From Patescibacteria group bacterium (lineage in GTDB: Bacteria > Patescibacteriota > Patescibacteriia > 2-12-FULL-60-25): DNA of 40,685 bases. Location: NCBI GenBank assembly GCA_028715505.1, contig JAQURS010000009.1, forward strand, positions 1 through 40,685. Direction: 5' to 3'. The notes under the pieces are model-generated. The model did not search any database. It saw nothing but the letters and a program-made list of their open reading frames with translations, and was not told the origin of the DNA. Position 1 is the first letter of the stretch. Every line of letters starts with the position of its first letter. Positions 14,571 through 23,900 of this stretch are shown here, piece by piece. The position numbers and the translations under genes were made by a program.

Positions 14571-15866
14571 ATGCCGGTCATCGTGATTGTTGGAGCTCAA
14601 TGGGGTGATGAGGGCAAAGGCAAGGTTGTTGACCACCTCGCCCAATCCGTGGACGTGGTTTTGCGGTTTGGCGGCGGAGCCAATGCCGGACACACTCTCG
14701 TGGTTAACGGGAAACCGGTGACCCTGCGCTTGCTTCCATCGGGTATTCTTTACCCGAAGAAGCTCAACATCGTGGGGCCATACGTTGTCTGCGATCCGGA
14801 AGTCCTGGTTCGCGAGCTGCGGATCTCCAAAGAGGCCGGTTCGGCGGTACTTCTGGACAACGACGCCATGGTTGTACTCCCCTTGTTCAAGCAGATCGAC
14901 GAGGGGCGGGAAAATGAGCGGGGTTGCCACGCGATCGGAACGACCAAGAATGGGATCGGGCCTTGCTACGAATCACACAAGGCGCGCCGGGAGTTCCGAT
15001 TGCGCGACTTGGAATCGGAACAGGCGATCAGGCGGGCTCTTGATAGAGGCAACCTGTATGCCGATCTGGCCGGCGAAGTGAGATTTGGCGGAGACGAACC
15101 GATGGATTTCGATGAGATTGTGGCTTGGGCCAAAAAGTTCAGCGGACTCAAGGAGTACCTGGGCGATACGCGAGAGATGGTGGAAGAGCTCCTCGAAAAA
15201 CCAGGATGCAACATCCTGGCCGAAGGAGCCCAAGGCATCATGCTCGATGAGGACCAAGGATCCCGCCCGGACAACACGGCCTCCAACTCCACCCAGGCGG
15301 GGTTCAGTAAGAGCTTCGGCATTTACCCGCCGGTCCTCAAGCACACGGCCGGCATTGCCAAAGCCTATGTTACCCGGGTGGGCGGAGGAGTCATGCCGAG
15401 CGAGATGGACAACGAGTGGTCGCGCTTGATGCAGGACCGCGGCAAGGAATTCGGATCTGTCACCGGTCGGCCGCGGCGCGTGGGCGCCCTGGATCTGCCT
15501 CTTCTGCGGTTCGCCTGCCGACGCGGCGGGCTGAACAGCTTGATCATCACCAAGCTCGACCTGCTTTCCGGACTCCACTCGATCCCCGTATGCGTGGGAT
15601 ATCTCTACAAGTCCACTGGACTGCGCGTTCCTACGTTCGCCACCCTGAGCAGCAACGAAACACTGGCCAACATCAAACCTCAATTCATCGAGGTGGATAG
15701 CTGGAGCCAGCCCATAGACAAGTGCCGTTGCTACGATGACCTGCCGGCGGCGGCACAGGCCTACATCAATCTCATCGAGAACTCCGTGGGCAAGCCGGTC
15801 ATCGGCGTTGGCGTCGGTCCCGAACGCGACGCCATCATCTGGCGGAATACCCATCCGCTCTTCTAG
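14571..15866 (+). CDS. purA: Adenylosuccinate synthetase
   Basis: 431 aa, full length. It joins IMP and aspartate with GTP to make adenylosuccinate, the first step from IMP to AMP. The P-loop-like start is VGAQWGDEGKGKVVDHLAQS (catalytic Asp in GDEGKGK), then FGGGANAGHT with the catalytic His, GTTKNGIGPCY, and SVTGRPRRVGALDLP for GTP and aspartate binding. NTASNSTQAG is a slightly unusual form of the IMP-binding loop. The ribosome site AAAGAAAGGGGTGA precedes the ATG. purB is not in the window. Together with guaB this suggests salvage from IMP in a genome that otherwise has few biosynthetic genes here. Confidence 0.98.
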   Translation: MPVIVIVGAQWGDEGKGKVVDHLAQSVDVVLRFGGGANAGHTLVVNGKPVTLRLLPSGILYPKKLNIVGPYVVCDPEVLVRELRISKEAGSAVLLDNDAMVVLPLFKQIDEGRENERGCHAIGTTKNGIGPCYESHKARREFRLRDLESEQAIRRALDRGNLYADLAGEVRFGGDEPMDFDEIVAWAKKFSGLKEYLGDTREMVEELLEKPGCNILAEGAQGIMLDEDQGSRPDNTASNSTQAGFSKSFGIYPPVLKHTAGIAKAYVTRVGGGVMPSEMDNEWSRLMQDRGKEFGSVTGRPRRVGALDLPLLRFACRRGGLNSLIITKLDLLSGLHSIPVCVGYLYKSTGLRVPTFATLSSNETLANIKPQFIEVDSWSQPIDKCRCYDDLPAAAQAYINLIENSVGKPVIGVGVGPERDAIIWRNTHPLF

Positions 15867-15898
15867 CCCGAAGGCGCGTGCCAACGGGCTCTTTTTAT
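15865..15898 (+). terminator. Terminator of purA
   Basis: AGCCCG ... CGGGCT with an inner GGC/GCC pair, followed by CTTTTTATTT. The stem begins inside the stop codon. Confidence 0.85.
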
Positions 15899-16159
15899 TT
15901 AAACCGGGTCGTAACCTCCCCTGCTCCAGGGGTTGCATCTCAAAATTCTCCAAATGGATTTGGGCACGCCTCGCAAAACTCCGTACTTCATGACCGCTTG
16001 ATAGCCATACTCGCTGCAAGTCGGATGGTATTTGCAAGCGCCAAAGGGATAATAACCACGCAAAGGACCGTGATCGGGCGAAAGGGTTTTTTGATATAAC
16101 TTAATAACGGCGCCGACGGCTCGGCGTGGCAGTAAAATCACCCTACCAACAAAAGTCAT
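15899..16159 (-). CDS. yidD: Membrane protein insertion efficiency factor YidD
   Basis: 86 aa with the family core: LIKLYQKTLSPDHGPLRG (here VIKLYQKT), the Cys motif CKYHPTCSEYGYQA, and ILRCNPWSRGGYDP at the C-terminus. YidD assists YidC in inserting inner-membrane proteins. The start overlaps the rnpA stop by ATGA. In most bacteria yidC follows; here the strand ends and purA comes from the other side, so yidC must be elsewhere. Confidence 0.97.
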   Translation of the reverse strand: MTFVGRVILLPRRAVGAVIKLYQKTLSPDHGPLRGYYPFGACKYHPTCSEYGYQAVMKYGVLRGVPKSIWRILRCNPWSRGGYDPV

Positions 16160-16605
16160 TTGGTGTTTTTCGGCTTGACGAAACGCGACCCTACGGCGAT
16201 TTTGCCTTTTCCCATCTCATGTTTGGCCCGCGGAGAAAGCCTAAGCGGCTTGGACATTGTCTCCGGGATCTTGCCGACCAATCGCGTAATTTCTTGTTTA
16301 ATAGTTTCGTAATCTTCAGTCAAGGTCTCTGGTTTTAATATAAAAAGCAGATGATAACCCGGCGGGATTATCGGCAAAAGCTCACGCATAGCCGAGCGAA
16401 AACGCCGTTTGGCCAGATTTCTTTTAACGGCGCGCTTAAAAACTTTCGTGGAAACGATAAAACCAATTTTAGAGGGTTGATCCTTGGGCACTTTACTATC
16501 CAGACGCACGCGCAAAGTCGCCAGTGGCCCAAAAATCGAACGGCCTTTGGTGGCCATGAGCGCGAAATCCTTGGTTTTTTTGAGGCGTTGAGTGCTGGGC
16601 AGCAT
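16156..16605 (-). CDS. rnpA: Ribonuclease P protein component
   Basis: 149 aa. It starts MLPSTQRLKKTKDFALMATK, with the RNase P protein fold: IGFIVSTKVFKRAVKRNLAKRR contains the RNR signature (K-R-A-V-x-R-N-x-x-K-R-R). It binds the RNase P RNA and helps process tRNA 5' ends. The extra C-terminal stretch of about 30 basic residues (LSPRAKHEMGKGKIAVGSRF) is longer than usual. There is no Shine-Dalgarno; a perfect 12-bp hairpin ends 9 nt before the ATG. It is cotranscribed with rpmH upstream and yidD downstream. Confidence 0.96.
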   Translation of the reverse strand: MLPSTQRLKKTKDFALMATKGRSIFGPLATLRVRLDSKVPKDQPSKIGFIVSTKVFKRAVKRNLAKRRFRSAMRELLPIIPPGYHLLFILKPETLTEDYETIKQEITRLVGKIPETMSKPLRLSPRAKHEMGKGKIAVGSRFVKPKNTK

Positions 16606-16613
16606 ATATTAGA

Positions 16614-16641
16614 GTAGAGACGCCCGATGGGGCGTCTCTAC
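16614..16641 (-). promoter_or_regulatory. Strong hairpin between rpmH and rnpA
   Basis: GTAGAGACGCCC, 4-nt loop, GGGCGTCTCTAC: a perfect 12-bp stem with no T-run after it on the minus strand. It probably serves mRNA processing or protection of the very abundant rpmH message, or partial attenuation of rnpA. Confidence 0.6.
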
Positions 16642-16659
16642 AGTATATCTCATCTTGGT

Positions 16660-16809
16660 TTAGCGAGCCCGTTTGACTACGAGCTGCTTGCGTCCGGTCT
16701 TTCGGCGGCGAGACAAGGTCTTGCGCCCGCCCTTGTTGGCCATTCTGGCACGGAAACCGTGCACCTTCATGTGCCTACGCTTCTTGGGCTGATAAGTTCT
16801 CTTTGGCAT
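16660..16809 (-). CDS. rpmH: 50S ribosomal protein L34 (bL34)
   Basis: 49 aa: [20 protein letters not shown], then [20 protein letters not shown], ending KQLVVKRAR. This is a complete bL34 with the usual basic composition; the start of H-G-F-R-A-R-M is the family signature. It is the first gene of the rpmH-rnpA-yidD group facing away from dnaA. The -10 box is 9 nt before the ATG, so the message is nearly leaderless. Confidence 0.98.
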   Translation of the reverse strand: MPKRTYQPKKRRHMKVHGFRARMANKGGRKTLSRRRKTGRKQLVVKRAR

Positions 16810-16818
16810 ATGGCGGCC

Positions 16819-16847
16819 AGGATAACTGTTTTTAGCTTATTTGGCAA
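16819..16847 (-). promoter_or_regulatory. Promoter of rpmH-rnpA-yidD
   Basis: On the minus strand TTGCCA (16842-16847), 17 bp, TATCCT (16819-16824), 9 nt before the rpmH ATG. Confidence 0.65.
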
Positions 16848-16849
16848 GC

Positions 16850-17602
16850 CTAGCGGACCTCAAAGGTCACGCTGACGTTTGAAATAACATCTTGGGAGCC
16901 CGGTTCAATGGACGGAGCGGATGATGCCACGTCTTTAGCCATTTCAGCCCTGCCCATGGCCAAATAAGGTTGCGGCGGGTAGTAGCCGCCTTGGCTTTCC
17001 GAGAACGAAACAACGCGAACCACGTTCAGACCGAGCTTTTTGGCCAGCATTTCCGCTTTTTGCTGGGCATCCGTGATGGCCTTTTCCCTTGCCTGGGCCT
17101 CCAAGGCATTCGGATCGTCGATCACGAACTGTACGCCGCCGATCTGGTTGGCACCCAACTCACCGCCTTTGGCCACCACATCGCCGGCCTTATCCAAATC
17201 GCGGACTTTAACACTCACGTTCTGATTGATGGTGTAGCCGATCAGTTTTTGATTGCCATCACTCCAATCATATCTGGGACTCAAGTTATAATTTTGGGTT
17301 TGGATATCATCCGCCTTTATGCCCATGTCTTTTAAAGCAGCAATTATGGCATTCATTTTATCCGTATTCTTCTGCTGTATGTCCTTAACGGTCGTTCCTT
17401 CGGTTACGACCCCGAGCTGGACAGTGGCCACATCGGGCTTGGCCGTCACCTTGCCTTGGCCATCCAAGGTAATGGTGTCGCGGCCGGATTTGCCGATGTA
17501 ATAATACTCTTGCCAGGCGTTTCTGGTTTTAACGCCCAAAAAGATGATTAAAGCCAGGGCCACTAGGCCGATACTGGCAAGGAACACTTTGCTGTTTGGC
17601 AT
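16850..17602 (-). CDS. SIMPL domain (DUF541) protein, membrane-anchored
   Basis: 250 aa. One N-terminal membrane segment (about 6-24, VFLASIGLVALALIIFLGV) is followed by an exported SIMPL domain: ITLDGQGKVTAKPDVATVQL, QQKNTDKMNAIIAALKDMGI, DIQTQNYNLSPRYDW, and REKAITDAQQKAEMLAKKLG. These are the family signatures. SIMPL proteins are poorly understood envelope proteins. It lies 26 bp after the DUF5654 gene on the same strand and may share its transcript. Its stop codon is directly next to the rpmH -35 box. Confidence 0.9.
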   Translation of the reverse strand: MPNSKVFLASIGLVALALIIFLGVKTRNAWQEYYYIGKSGRDTITLDGQGKVTAKPDVATVQLGVVTEGTTVKDIQQKNTDKMNAIIAALKDMGIKADDIQTQNYNLSPRYDWSDGNQKLIGYTINQNVSVKVRDLDKAGDVVAKGGELGANQIGGVQFVIDDPNALEAQAREKAITDAQQKAEMLAKKLGLNVVRVVSFSESQGGYYPPQPYLAMGRAEMAKDVASSAPSIEPGSQDVISNVSVTFEVR

Positions 17603-17628
17603 AGAACAATTAGGAGATTAATAAGTAC

Positions 17629-17934
17629 TTAGTTATTTTTTACTCCCGTGAAACGGGTTAGGAGCTTTTGGGTCTGCGCGGCCTTGATTCCCAGCCATAC
17701 TACAAGAGCCGTTATGAGTAGGGCATAAGCGAATTTAGCCCAAATTGAGCTAGCATTACCAAAAACCTTTGAAAAAAGACTTTGAATAGCGTCATTCCAA
17801 GCCAAGGCGGCCACCAATGAGAGCGCCGTGGTCAATAATTCAAAGGTTTTATTTAACACTTTTAGCCTTAAGCTCTCCGCTTTTTGGCCTTCTGACTCTT
17901 GGTTGCCTGAAGAGTTTACTGGATCATTAACCAT
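17629..17934 (-). CDS. DUF5654-type small membrane protein
   Basis: 101 aa. A polar N-terminus (about 1-30) is followed by two hydrophobic helices: LTTALSLVAALAWNDAIQSL (about 34-53) and FAYALLITALVVWLGIKAA (about 68-86). The AALAWNDAI motif is typical of this CPR- and archaea-rich family. Function unknown. It is the first gene upstream of the origin region on the minus strand. The dnaA upstream region (17935-18135) holds no other gene. Confidence 0.75.
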   Translation of the reverse strand: MVNDPVNSSGNQESEGQKAESLRLKVLNKTFELLTTALSLVAALAWNDAIQSLFSKVFGNASSIWAKFAYALLITALVVWLGIKAAQTQKLLTRFTGVKNN

Positions 17935-18060
17935 AAATAATTTGCATACATAATATTAACATGTTCTACACCCCGAATCTATATTTTAAACTATGGAATT
18001 TATAATAAATAAAGGTAATTTTTTTCAATTCATAACACTTGGTCTAGAAGTATCAACGTT

Positions 18061-18101
18061 TTATCCACAGGTTTGACATACCTTTGCGTGACTGTTGATA
18101 T
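18061..18101 (+). promoter_or_regulatory. dnaA promoter with an adjoining DnaA box
   Basis: A perfect DnaA box TTATCCACA lies at 18061-18069, then TTGACA (18073-18078), 17 bp, TGATAT (18096-18101). The box is 3 bp behind the -35 element, the usual place for DnaA to control its own gene. A second possible promoter, TTGATA with GATTAA, overlaps downstream. Confidence 0.7.
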
Positions 18102-18135
18102 GTAGGACAGATTTACAGATTAACGCGACCTTTTT

Positions 18136-19539
18136 ATGAATCCCAATGAAATTTGGCAAGCAGCGCTTGGGGAGCTTGAACTTACACTTTCCAAGGCCAA
18201 TTTCACTACTTGGTTTAAAAACACATTCATATCAACCTTTGAAAACGCTAAAATTATCATCGCTGTTCCAAATACGTTTACAAAGGCTTGGCTGGAAAAG
18301 AAATATCACGAGGCCATCGTCCGTTCACTGCGCAACGCCACCAATAACGGCGTCCGTGAAGTCACTTATCGTGTCGAGGTCCGCAACACCAGCCCAATTC
18401 CAGGCTTTTCGAGCGCTGAAAGCATGGAATCAAGCTATCCCGTACCCACCCTGGAAGAGCCCTCTCTGGAACAAAAAGAAGGAAAATCCGAGGGTTTAGG
18501 CTCAATTGGGCTCAATCCCCGCTATACCTTTGAATCATTTGTGGTCGGTAAGACTAATGAGTTGGCCCATGCGTCGGCCCAAGCCGTTTCGGCCAGTCCG
18601 GGCGTGACTTACAACCCACTTTTTATCTTTGGAGGGGCCGGTTTGGGCAAAACCCATCTTCTACAAGCCATCGGACACCATGTTTTGAAGGAAAAGCCCA
18701 ATGCTAAGGTGCTATATGTAACTTGCGAGCGCTTCACGAATGACTTTATCCAGTCCGTCCGGGGCGGCCGAGGCAAGGAATTCAAGGATACTTACCGGAA
18801 TTTGGACGTTTTGCTCCTGGACGACATTCAATTCATCGCCGGCAAAGACAGCACCCAGGAGGAATTTTTTAATACCTTCAATACCCTCCACCAACTTAAC
18901 AAGCAGATCGTAATCACCTCTGACCGGCCGGCAAAAGACATCCAAGGCCTGGAAACCAGGATTGTTTCCCGCGTGGAGTGGGGCATGACGGCCGATATCT
19001 CCAGCCCGGACTTTGAAACCCGCGTGGCCATCCTCCAAGGCAAGTCAAACGAGAAGAATTACCGCCTCAGCATGGATATTCTGCGCTACATAGCGGGCAC
19101 CATCCAATCAAACGTGCGCGAACTTGAGGGCGCCCTGAATAAAGTCATCGCTTACCATCAATTTAAGAGTGCCGAACCGACCATGGAATCGGTTCAAAAC
19201 CTTCTCCAGAGCTTTGTGCCCAATATTCCCAAGCGGACCATCACGCCCCGCAAGCTTTTGGAGATCGTTGTGTCCTACTACGACATAAAAATGGAGGAAT
19301 TACTTGGCAAAAGCCGCGAGCAACGCCTGGCCTTCCCCCGCCAAGTGGCCATGTACCTACTCCGCGAGGAGGCTAAGTGCTCTTTCCCGGCTATTGGCAA
19401 GCAAATTGGCAGCCGCGACCACACCACAGCCATGCATGCCTGCAATAAAATTTCCGAACTACTTAAAAAAGACGAGCAGTTGCAAAGGGACTTAAACCTG
19501 ATGCGTGAAAAACTCTACATGGGGACACAGAATGCCTAA
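18136..19539 (+). CDS. dnaA: Chromosomal replication initiator protein DnaA
   Basis: 467 aa, full length. Domain I is MNPNEIWQAALGELELTLSK with FTTWFKNT, then a short linker (about 88-120). The AAA+ domain carries Walker A GGAGLGKTH (166-174), Walker B LLLDDIQFIAGK, and the Arg finger region GLETRIVSRVEWG. Domain IV is a helix-turn-helix with the DnaA-box signature SRDHTTAMHAC (about 426-436). It binds oriC and melts it to start replication. There is no Shine-Dalgarno. It is followed by dnaN across a 231-bp AT-rich gap that is probably oriC. Confidence 0.99.
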   Translation: MNPNEIWQAALGELELTLSKANFTTWFKNTFISTFENAKIIIAVPNTFTKAWLEKKYHEAIVRSLRNATNNGVREVTYRVEVRNTSPIPGFSSAESMESSYPVPTLEEPSLEQKEGKSEGLGSIGLNPRYTFESFVVGKTNELAHASAQAVSASPGVTYNPLFIFGGAGLGKTHLLQAIGHHVLKEKPNAKVLYVTCERFTNDFIQSVRGGRGKEFKDTYRNLDVLLLDDIQFIAGKDSTQEEFFNTFNTLHQLNKQIVITSDRPAKDIQGLETRIVSRVEWGMTADISSPDFETRVAILQGKSNEKNYRLSMDILRYIAGTIQSNVRELEGALNKVIAYHQFKSAEPTMESVQNLLQSFVPNIPKRTITPRKLLEIVVSYYDIKMEELLGKSREQRLAFPRQVAMYLLREEAKCSFPAIGKQIGSRDHTTAMHACNKISELLKKDEQLQRDLNLMREKLYMGTQNA

Positions 19540-19770
19540 ACATGTGGATTAGAGGTTAAGGAAATGAGGCTAAAAATACGACCAACAAAAAGAATCCACA
19601 AAAGGTTAAAAAGAATCCACCACCCAAACACAAGACTGTGCACGAAAAATCCTTTAAACTAAGCCCAGCAATCCCCTTATCCAAATCAGTCACAGGCCTT
19701 ACTACCACTACTATTCATATATATTTATTTACTTAAATACCAATAAGCCAAGAGTTAACCATTAAGGAGT
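19540..19770. other. Probable oriC (dnaA-dnaN intergenic region)
   Basis: No gene is present. DnaA-box-like motifs are TGTGGATTA (19543-19551), GAATCCACA (19592-19600), GAATCCACC (19613-19621) and TTATCCAAA (19677-19685), each with one or more mismatches. The 13-mer AAAAAGAATCCAC is repeated at 19587-19599 and 19608-19620, exactly 21 bp apart. A strongly AT-rich stretch (about 19705-19745) would suit duplex unwinding. Together with the perfect box in front of dnaA, this is the best origin candidate. Confidence 0.65.
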
Positions 19771-20904
19771 ATGCAATTCTCTTGTACTCAAGAAAATTTA
19801 GTTCAAGGACTGTCGGTCGTGAGTCATGTGACTGGAAAGAATATCAATCTTCCTGTGTTGGGCAATGTCCTTATAAAAGCCGAGAAAGGTGGAATAAATT
19901 TTCATGCCACGAATTTGGAGATATCTATTAGTTGTACGGTTAGGGGTAAAATCGACACGGAGGGTGAATATAGCGTTCCGGCCAAGTTATTATTTGATTA
20001 CATTTCCCTTTTACCATCAGGCAAAGTTGAATTTGAGCTTAAGGAAAGTGGTTTAGAAGTAAGGTCTAACGGCCAGGATACGGTTTTAAGGGGAATGATG
20101 GCCAGCGAGTTTCCTCTTTTGCCTAAGTTGAATAAGAATACGACTTTCCAATTGAAGGCTAGCGAGGTTAGGCAGGCGATCGGCCAGGTGGTCTTTGCCG
20201 CTTCTTTGTCTGAATCCAGGCCAGAGCTCTCAGGTGTGGCTTGTTTCTTTAATCCAAGTAATAAACCTGGCAAGGCGGCGTTTGTGGCCACGGATTCGTA
20301 TCGGTTGGCTGAGAAGTTAATTACTTGCCAAGAGGCTAACCGGACGGCAAATATAATTGTGCCGGCTCGAGCCATGGCTGAGATTGCCCGTATCCTTTCA
20401 TCATATAAAGATGAGCTTGAACCGCCGGAAAACGTGGGTTGGAGTATTACGGACAACCAATTAGTCGTCTCATACGGCACGGTTGAATTGACGACTAGGT
20501 TGATTGAGGCTAGTTTCCCAGATTACCAAAACATTATTCCTTCTAATTTTAAGTCAGAAGCGATCTTGGACCGGGGGGAGCTCTTAAAGGCTGTCAAAGC
20601 CGCTAGTTTGTTTTCTAGGAAGGAGATTAATGACGTGCACCTTCAATTAGCTCCAGGGCAAAGCGAGTGTACGGTTGAATCATCAGATGAGGGAACGGGT
20701 AAGACAAAGACTGTGATTAAGGGCGATGTTTCAGGGGATGAAAACCAAGTTGTTTTAAACTTTAAATACGTCTCAGACGGCTTGAATTCGCTTGGGACTG
20801 ACAGGGTGAGGCTCTCAGTCATTAGCCCCATGTCACCCGTGATGGTTTTACCGGCGGACGAGGATAAGACTTACAGATACCTAGTAATGCCAATCAGACA
20901 ATAA
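19771..20904 (+). CDS. dnaN: DNA polymerase III subunit beta (sliding clamp)
   Basis: 377 aa, full length. It has three repeated clamp domains of about 120 aa. The start is MQFSCTQENLVQGLSVVSHV, domain 1 includes NLPVLGNVLIKAEKGGINFH, and the C-terminus SPMSPVMVLPADEDKTYRYL-VMPIRQ carries the usual P-(x)-P-(V/L)-(x)-(I/L) end. The ring tethers polymerase III to DNA. The GGAG before the ATG is only 1 nt away and so is unlikely to be a ribosome site. recF and gyrB do not follow; the strand switches to the surface-protein cluster. Confidence 0.98.
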   Translation: MQFSCTQENLVQGLSVVSHVTGKNINLPVLGNVLIKAEKGGINFHATNLEISISCTVRGKIDTEGEYSVPAKLLFDYISLLPSGKVEFELKESGLEVRSNGQDTVLRGMMASEFPLLPKLNKNTTFQLKASEVRQAIGQVVFAASLSESRPELSGVACFFNPSNKPGKAAFVATDSYRLAEKLITCQEANRTANIIVPARAMAEIARILSSYKDELEPPENVGWSITDNQLVVSYGTVELTTRLIEASFPDYQNIIPSNFKSEAILDRGELLKAVKAASLFSRKEINDVHLQLAPGQSECTVESSDEGTGKTKTVIKGDVSGDENQVVLNFKYVSDGLNSLGTDRVRLSVISPMSPVMVLPADEDKTYRYLVMPIRQ

Positions 20905-20907
20905 TTT

Positions 20908-20936
20908 AAAAGAGAGCCGTGAGGCTCTTTTTTTTA
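20908..20936 (+). terminator. Terminator of dnaN
   Basis: AGAGCC-GTGA-GGCTCT with an A-rich left flank and a run of TTTTTTTT. It is convergent with the end of the surface gene at 20934. Confidence 0.85.
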
Positions 20937-23900
20937 CTTGATGAGTTTGAGTGGGATGTTGTAATCGACGACCGCGTCTTTTTTGGTTTTGACCAGATCT
21001 ATGTCCTGAGTGATGAACTTTTGATAGCCGGCTTTTTCCACGGTTATGTAGAAAGTGTTCTGGTCGGCAAAGAAGCCATAACGCCCTTGGTCGTCGGTTA
21101 GTTGGGTTTCGAGTAACTTATTGAACTTACGGTCAAAGATACGGACCACGGCACCCTGGATGGGCTTACGCGTCTTGGAATCATAGACCTGGCCCCAGGG
21201 TTTGGATTTGGATGGCAAAGCCAGCTTACGGAAAAGCAGGTAAAAGAAGATTTGGACGGCCAGGATGGCGGCAATCAGCCAGGAAGGAGAGATGATGAGG
21301 GAAATGATAGCCACGATGACGCCGGAGAAAGCCAGGAGATGTTGAAGCTTACGTAGAATGTATTGGTAAATGACTTTTTTAGGCGTTTCGACGCTGGCTG
21401 CCGGATCCAAAGGAACGTTAATGTCGATAACATCATCTTTTTCGATGGTGATGGTTTCGCCATGGTAAAGCCCAACGTACGATCCGTCCTCTTTTTGATC
21501 CGCCAGATATTGAGTTGGGAACGTGTAACCAGGCTTTTCAGCTTCGAGTAAATAGTTCCCGGGTTTTGGATAAAACACATAACGACCGTTTTTGTCGGTC
21601 ACCCTGGTTTGGACAATGAGTTTGCTTTCAAAGTGGATTAGGCGGACCACCGTGAATTCAATTGGTTGTTTTGATAAAGAGTTGTAGACGGTCCCCCAGC
21701 GTTGTTTTTTGCGACGTCCAAAAAGCAAGAATGGTTGGGTGAAAAGGAATTGAAGATAATAGAAGATGTTGAACAGCGGCAAGGCGGCCGATGTGTTTAT
21801 CAAACTAATAGCCACCAAACTTGGAGCGGCATAGTCGTTGACCGCTTCGACCACCTCGGGCTGCCTTAGAATCTCCTTGGTCACGAGCGCTATGTACTCG
21901 GCTTGTGCTGGAACATTGGAAACGAATGGAAAGGTGGTTGTGGCTTGGACCGGTTTCGGAATCCGGATCAAAGGTATTTTGGTTCCAAAGACGTTGTTAT
22001 TGACTTGGATGGGTGGCGTTTTAGCGATGCCATATCCATCCTTTTGGACCTCCGCGTAATATTCGCCGTTCGGGACCATGAAAACAAAGTTGCCATCAGG
22101 CCCAGAAGTCACGGGGTTGGATTGCCCATAGGGAGATGAGTTCCAAGGTACCCAGCTTCCATTTTTATTCTCGTAAAGCTTGACGGTAGCGTCAGGCACG
22201 CTCACGGTTGGTTGCCCAACCAAAGGTTCTTCGAAGATTTGGCCGACTGGTTGGATCTGGAAAGTATCTTGAGTCGTGCTAATTTGCCCGTTTTGGAAAA
22301 CGACTTGGATATAAGCGAGGAATTGGCCGCCTGTCGGAGCCAGGAAAGTGCCGGTGTAAGCCGTACCGTCGCCGTTTAATACCAAGGCATAGGATTGGCT
22401 GCCTACCGTCATAATGCCGATCTGCGGGGTTGATCCGAGGTTGGCCGTTGGGACGTAAACAAAGATTGATGAGCCGGCCAAAACGCCGTATATCCCATTC
22501 TCATTTGGTTGCAGCGCGATGGTTCCATTAGATGAGTAATAAAGGGCGTGCAAAATGATTTGTAGGGGTGGTTTTGGCGGCACCGGCGGAGTCGTGGTCG
22601 GCGTAACCGGCGGGACAACCGGAGGAATCGGGGGTTGAGGAGGTTGTGGGGGCTGGGGTGGCTGTGGTGGAGTCGGCGGCGTGGTGGTGGGAGGTTGGGG
22701 TGGCGGAGGCAGAGCGGCTAACGGGGTAGCTGAAGCCAAAGAACCCGAAGAAAAATTCCCGTGCGTGTCGTAGGCGTAAGCCGCGTAAAAATAAGTTACG
22801 CCGTTGGTCAATCCCGTATCCAACCTTGAAGTTGCCGTCCCGTCATAAACTAAATCACCGTCCATTGGACCGGTTGGGTAACCTCCGGTTTTGCGGACGA
22901 TGCGAACGCCGGCGAAATCAGGTTCAGGAGGATTGGTCCAGGTTAACAACACGACTTTGTCTCCCGGTGTGGCCGTAAGCGGGACGTTGGTGGGCGGCGT
23001 GTGGTCGCCTTGGGTGCTGAATGAAAAAATGGAAGACGTCGCGCCTTGGCCCAGGGAATCGACAGAAATTACCCGGTAATAATATGTGAGGCCGGAAGAC
23101 AATCCGGTAATGGGCACGGCGTGGTTAATCACGTCACCGGGTACGGACTGCCAAGCGCCCAAGGCAGGTGTGGGCCCGTATTCGACTTTGGAATTGGCCG
23201 GCCGGTTCGTGTCCCAAACGGCCATCGCCGAAATATCCGTGATCAAAGTAGTGGTTACGTTTGAAATGACCAGCGGCGTAATGATGTTTAAGGTCGTGAA
23301 GGTGTAATCGACGCTCGATCCGATGTTGCCAACCGCGTCAGTGGAGTAAACCTTGAAATGGTAGAGGGTGTTTGGGGACAGCCCGCTCAGGTCCAAGCTA
23401 TGTGAGAGTTCGAGTGCTCCATTGGACACCGACTGGCCATAAGCCGTGGACGTGCCGTAATAGACTTGGGATGTGGCCGGTTCGTTGGTGGACCAGATGA
23501 TCCGGGCGGAAGATTGCGTAATGTTAATGGTGGCAACCCCCGTGATGTTAGGAGGAGTTGTATCCGCGCCGCTACCTTCGTGCGGAGTTACGCTCAAAAG
23601 AACCGTGTTGGAAATAGCTCCCGGAGGGTTGATAACGTTAATGGAACGGTTACCCAGGGTAACCACATCTGAAGCGAGGATGTTTGCTTGTAATTGATTC
23701 GCGCTGATGAAGGTGGTCACCCTATCCGAACCGTTAACTCGGACAACGGCATCCGAGGCAAAGCCCGTTCCATTAACCGTCATTGTAAAAGGCGGAGAAT
23801 CAACAATGACCGAGGCGGGCGAAATGTTGGTGATGGTTAAAGCGACTCCTGAGACCTCGGCCGTCACGTCCACGCTGTCGTCGTTGACGATCCCAATGCC

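Noticed and set aside
14973-16037. Long 354-codon minus-strand frame opposite purA
   Set aside because: It lies antisense to a complete purA and has no protein motif; GC-rich codon positions produce such frames.
22585-22715. Possible tandem repeat or CRISPR-like array in the GC-rich part of the giant surface gene
   Set aside because: The repeats encode the Pro/Gln/Thr hinge in frame, with no spacer structure.
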